A DNA stretch of 64,000 nt from Eleusine coracana subsp. coracana. Its lineage: Eukaryota; Streptophyta; Magnoliopsida; Poales; Poaceae. A program made the position numbers and the translations under genes. The stretch covers positions 30,180,228-30,244,227 of the forward strand of contig CM064424.1 in assembly GCA_032690845.1 (NCBI GenBank), read 5' to 3'. A model generated the notes under the pieces. That model searched no databases and was not told the DNA's origin. It saw nothing but the letters and a program-made list of their open reading frames with translations. Shown piece by piece: positions 60,990-64,000 of this stretch (position 1 is its first letter; the number at the start of each line of letters is the position of its first letter).

Positions 60990-61600
60990 CACTGAACTAG
61001 AGGCGACAGAAGTTTCATGACAGACCATGGAAGTTCTGATGGAACTTCCGCCATTTATAGTTTGCACCAAATTCGACCTAACTTCTAAATCCTACCGCGA
61101 GAATCGAAATGCCTCTAAAGAATGATAGACTAGTCATAGGGTAACCATTCTATCCAAAGGAATTGAAGACATTTGAACATTTGACCTAAAGAGCAAGATT
61201 TAGGGTCAAATCTCATACCTAGGGCAAAACAACAAAGAAAATTGATGGAGATTGTGGAACTTCCGTGGGGGGGGGGGAGTGGAATCTCCACCAAAGCCAA
61301 AGCAATCACTGGTTGAATCTCTTAATCGCCGCTAATCGCCACTTAGGATTTGAGGAGAGGAGAGAGAGAAAGAAAAAAAGAAGTGGCCGGTTGACTAGGG
61401 AAGAAGACGGGCTTGGACCACTTAACCTGAGAGTGACGGAAGTTCCGTCATTGGGTGACGGAAGTTCCATCGCTCTTGGGTCTACAGCAGTAAGATAAGA
61501 ATTTCACGGAAGTCATCATAGAACTTCCGTGACCCTCGGGTTCCTATGATAGAGGATGACGGAAGTTCCATCATTGGGTGATGGAAGTTCCTTTATTCTC
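60990..61600 (-). repeat. TGACGGAAGTTCCGTCA palindromes between pol and ORF3
   Basis: About ten copies or half-copies of the same motif that fills the S4 LTR. They lie in the spacer between the end of pol (about 61850) and the start of ORF3 (60902). This is the same place, relative to ORF3, as the cluster in S1 (720-895). Confidence 0.75.
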
Positions 61601-61849
61601 TGTCTGGAAAACAAAATTGCCTTTAACAACTCTGAACTAATGGACAATTTGAATATATATAAGGAGATATACTTGTTCCAAACTTGTGAATAGCAACAAT
61701 CAACCATTCCAAGCTATATTCACAAGTTCCAACAATATGATCTATTGATCAAAATCACCATTTGTTTTGAAATCAAAGACACAAGAATTTTGAAGAATTC
61801 TACTTTCAAGATCTTTTGCATGAGCAACAACACATCAAGTGATGCACAA

Positions 61850-63191
61850 TGTTCTACTCCACATTGGATAAATCCAAGATATTCAGCTCACTCTTAAGCT
61901 CACAAAATCGCTTCCCATCTTGTGGTTTGGTAAATATATCGCCCAATTGTTTGTCGGTTCTCACATAGCTAATCTCAATATCCCCCTTTATGGAATGATC
62001 CCTCACGAAGTGGTGCCTAATATCTATATCTTAGTCCTATTATGATCAATGGGCTTATATGCAATAATGATGGCACTCTCATTGTCACATAGGAGGGGAA
62101 CTTTGGTCATAGTGTACCCAAAGTCCTTTAGAGTTTGTCGCATCCAAAGTAGTTGAGCACAACAACTACCAGCTGCAACATACTCCACTTCATCTGTGGA
62201 TTGGGCAACAGAATTTTTCTTCTTGGATGACCATGACACAAGGGACCTACCAAGAATTAGCAAGTCCTGGAGGTGCTTTTCCTATCCACCTTACATCGGA
62301 ATAAGCGACTAGCTTGAACTTGGAAACCTTAGGATACCACAAGGTTTGGTGTGTGGATTAAATATCTCAAGATTCTTTTGACAGCGACTAAGTGACTTTC
62401 CTTCGGAGCCACATGGAACCTTGCACATATGCACACACTAAGCATGATATCGGGCCTAGATGCACAAAAATAAGCAAAGAGCCAATCATGGATCGATATA
62501 CCATTTGATCCACGGGCTTACCATTTACATCTAGTGTGAGGTGTCCATTTGTCTTCATGGGAGTCTTGTTGGGCTTTGCATTCTCCCTGTCAAACTTCTT
62601 AAGTCTATCTTGAGTGTACTTGGTTTGACTTATGAATGTTCCTTCTTCAAGTTGCTTGATTTGAAAACCTAAAAAGACTTCAACTCCCTCATCATGGACA
62701 TTTCAAACTTCCTAGTCATAATCTTGGCAAACTCATCACAAAAAGATTCATTGGTAGAACCAAATATTATGTCATCGACATATATTTGACAAACAAAAAT
62801 ATCATTATCAACTTTTCTTGTGAAGAGAGTAGGATCGGCTTTGCCAATTGTGAAGCCTTTGTTGGTCAAGTATCCCTTGAGGTGTTCATACCAAGCTTGA
62901 GGAGCTTGCTTGAGGCCATAGAGAGCTTTGTGAAGTTTGTACACATGGTTTGGTTTCTTTGGGTCTTTAAACCATAGAGGTTGTTGTACATACACCTCTT
63001 CTTGAATGGGGTCATTTAGAAATATACTTTTCACATCCATTTGAAAAATCTTAAAGCCGTGGTACGTAGCATAGACAAGTAAAATATGAATTGACTCAAG
63101 CCTAGCTATGGGTGCATAATTTTCACCAAAGTCCAAACCTTCAACTTGTGAGTACCCTTTTACAAGAAGTCCTGCCTTGTTTCTCACCACC
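61850..63191 (-). pseudogene. S4 Sirevirus RT and RNase H, decayed
   Basis: The frame at 62669-63191 holds KGYSQVEGLDFGENYAPIAR, QMDVKSIFLN, YGLKQAPQAWYE and IYVDDIIFGS, the RT core with the YVDD site. A one-base slip after ELKSF breaks the frame. Next comes the connection part (62300-62668), then RNase H: NSVAQSTDEVEYVAAGSCCAQLLWM and LLCDNESAII (62024-62263), and a tail with DIFTKP. In the active-site block the usual TEAEY reads TDEVEY. Upstream RT, integrase and gag are absent; it is cut by S5 near 63191. Motif choice is Sirevirus-like. Confidence 0.75.
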
Positions 63192-64000
63192 ACACTAAAG
63201 TATCTAGGCCCTAGTTTAAGGGTTTTGGTAATTAATGAAGACTTGCGGCTCATTATGTTCCAATAATGATCAATTCATAAATTCATATTTCAATGAAGAT
63301 GAAGAAGGCGGCACAAGGAAAAGGTATAAAATTAGGTTTTCTATTTTACCGGTCATAAGGTGTTTAGAGGAGAAAGTGACCAGATTGCTAGAATAGTTGC
63401 CGAACTATTAAGAGGGGTTGATGCTTGAGTAGTTGATGAATATCTAGTTGCCACTTTGCGAGATCTCATTTATCCAAGCTCTTGTCAAATTACACCTCCA
63501 AATATCCTTTGGAAATCCTATGCAATTTACACCAAATTTCCCTTGCTTATCCTTTAGTGTTTTTCCCTAATAAATTCCCTAAAAAATTATTCCTGAAAAT
63601 TTATGCTGAAGGAGGTCTGGTGATCTGACCGTCAGTAGGCGGCGGTCTGACCGGGCACGCCCAGAGAGGTCCGAGGACCCAATCCCCCAAGTGGTGGTGC
63701 CGTGTGGGGCTACCGGTCCGACTGCCATGTGCTGACGGTCTGACCGTGGGCTCTAGATGGTCTGACCGTGCTCGTCCAGAGGGTTCTAGGTCTCGACATG
63801 TCACTGGCGATCTGACTACCAGTGGGGCTCGGTCTGACCACCAGTCTTCAAACTAGTATGAATGCCGGTCAAACTAGTCGTTGGGTCTGTTGCGGTTTGA
63901 CCCCCCAGGAAGGCGCGGTCTGACCGCCAGGTGCGCAGAAAGTTGTAACAGCTAGTTTTTTTTTATGCTTGGATATATATAACCACTCCTCTCATGCATT
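63192..64000 (+). repeat. S5: start of another Sirevirus-like LTR
   Basis: It starts near taggccctagtttaagggttttggt, a string common near the start of Sirevirus LTRs. At 63620-63940 there are about ten copies of a third palindrome type, GGTCTGACC or its variants. It runs off the window. The strand is judged from the LTR start and is not certain. Confidence 0.5.

Larger units (their letters stand above)
58139..63191 (-). mobile_element. Sirevirus element S4, 3' part
   Basis: Minus-strand element: 3' LTR (58139-59389), PPT, ORF3 (59774-60902), palindrome-rich spacer, and pol with RNase H and RT (61850-63191). The palindrome motif is TGACGGAAGTTCCGTCA rather than the CCGGAC type. It is cut at about 63191 inside RT. 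Confidence 0.75.

Overview
This window looks like repeat-dense nuclear DNA from a grass (Poaceae). It has no bacterial-type gene layout. Almost every long stretch is a retrotransposon or DNA transposon. The plant features are spliced exons with GT-AG introns, LTR elements primed by initiator-Met tRNA, CACTA (En/Spm) and Mutator-type ends, and Sireviruses (Ty1/copia) carrying CCGGAC-type palindromes like those I recall from maize Opie/Ji. The grass assignment is inference from repeat families; I cannot name the species.

Layout. 1-6464: 3' part of a Sirevirus (S1) with a decayed third ORF, polypurine tract and 3' LTR. 6465-8576: remnants of two gypsy LTR regions. 8577-13130: minus-strand gypsy element (A1) with a 3' LTR and only gag-protease remains. 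13131-14929: poorly identified sequence ending in a CACTA terminus. 14930-23653: plus-strand Tat-type gypsy (T1) with integrase remains, a decayed antisense ORF and 3' LTR, interrupted by a solo Sirevirus LTR at 16089-17725. 23654-34071: the only recognisable host gene, a secreted DsbA/thioredoxin-fold protein (29544-33860). Its promoter and first 73 coding bases also occur upstream as a 1.1-kb direct duplicate, and a truncated copia element sits between the copies. 34072-40454: nested CACTA DNA with Ulp1-like and Tnp-like remains. 41545-43320: a TNP2 transposase pseudogene. 43330-45960: a second copy (A2) of the A1-type LTR and flank. 46040-49400: AT-rich sequence with a 133-bp tandem array and a small unknown ORF. 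49655-57264: a Sirevirus 5' LTR and gag (S2), split by a complete 4.6-kb non-autonomous gypsy element (N1) with a perfect 5-bp target duplication. 57265-58138: a third A-type LTR. 58139-63191: minus-strand Sirevirus (S4). 63192-64000: start of another Sirevirus-like LTR (S5).

How the parts relate. The window is mainly a record of insertion and decay. Three separate element ORFs hold 24 in-frame stop codons, and every one can be explained as a single C-to-T change (19 CAG>TAG, 1 CAA>TAA, 4 CGA>TGA), the footprint expected of deaminated methylcytosine. Two different Sireviruses each carry a second cluster of their LTR palindromes between pol and ORF3. N1 has lost RT, RNase H and integrase in frame but kept gag-protease, PBS, PPT and both LTRs. 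I found no rRNA, standard tRNA, CRISPR or prokaryotic system. The most unusual items are the palindrome/ORF3 architecture, the N1 element and the promoter duplication around the truncated copia element.
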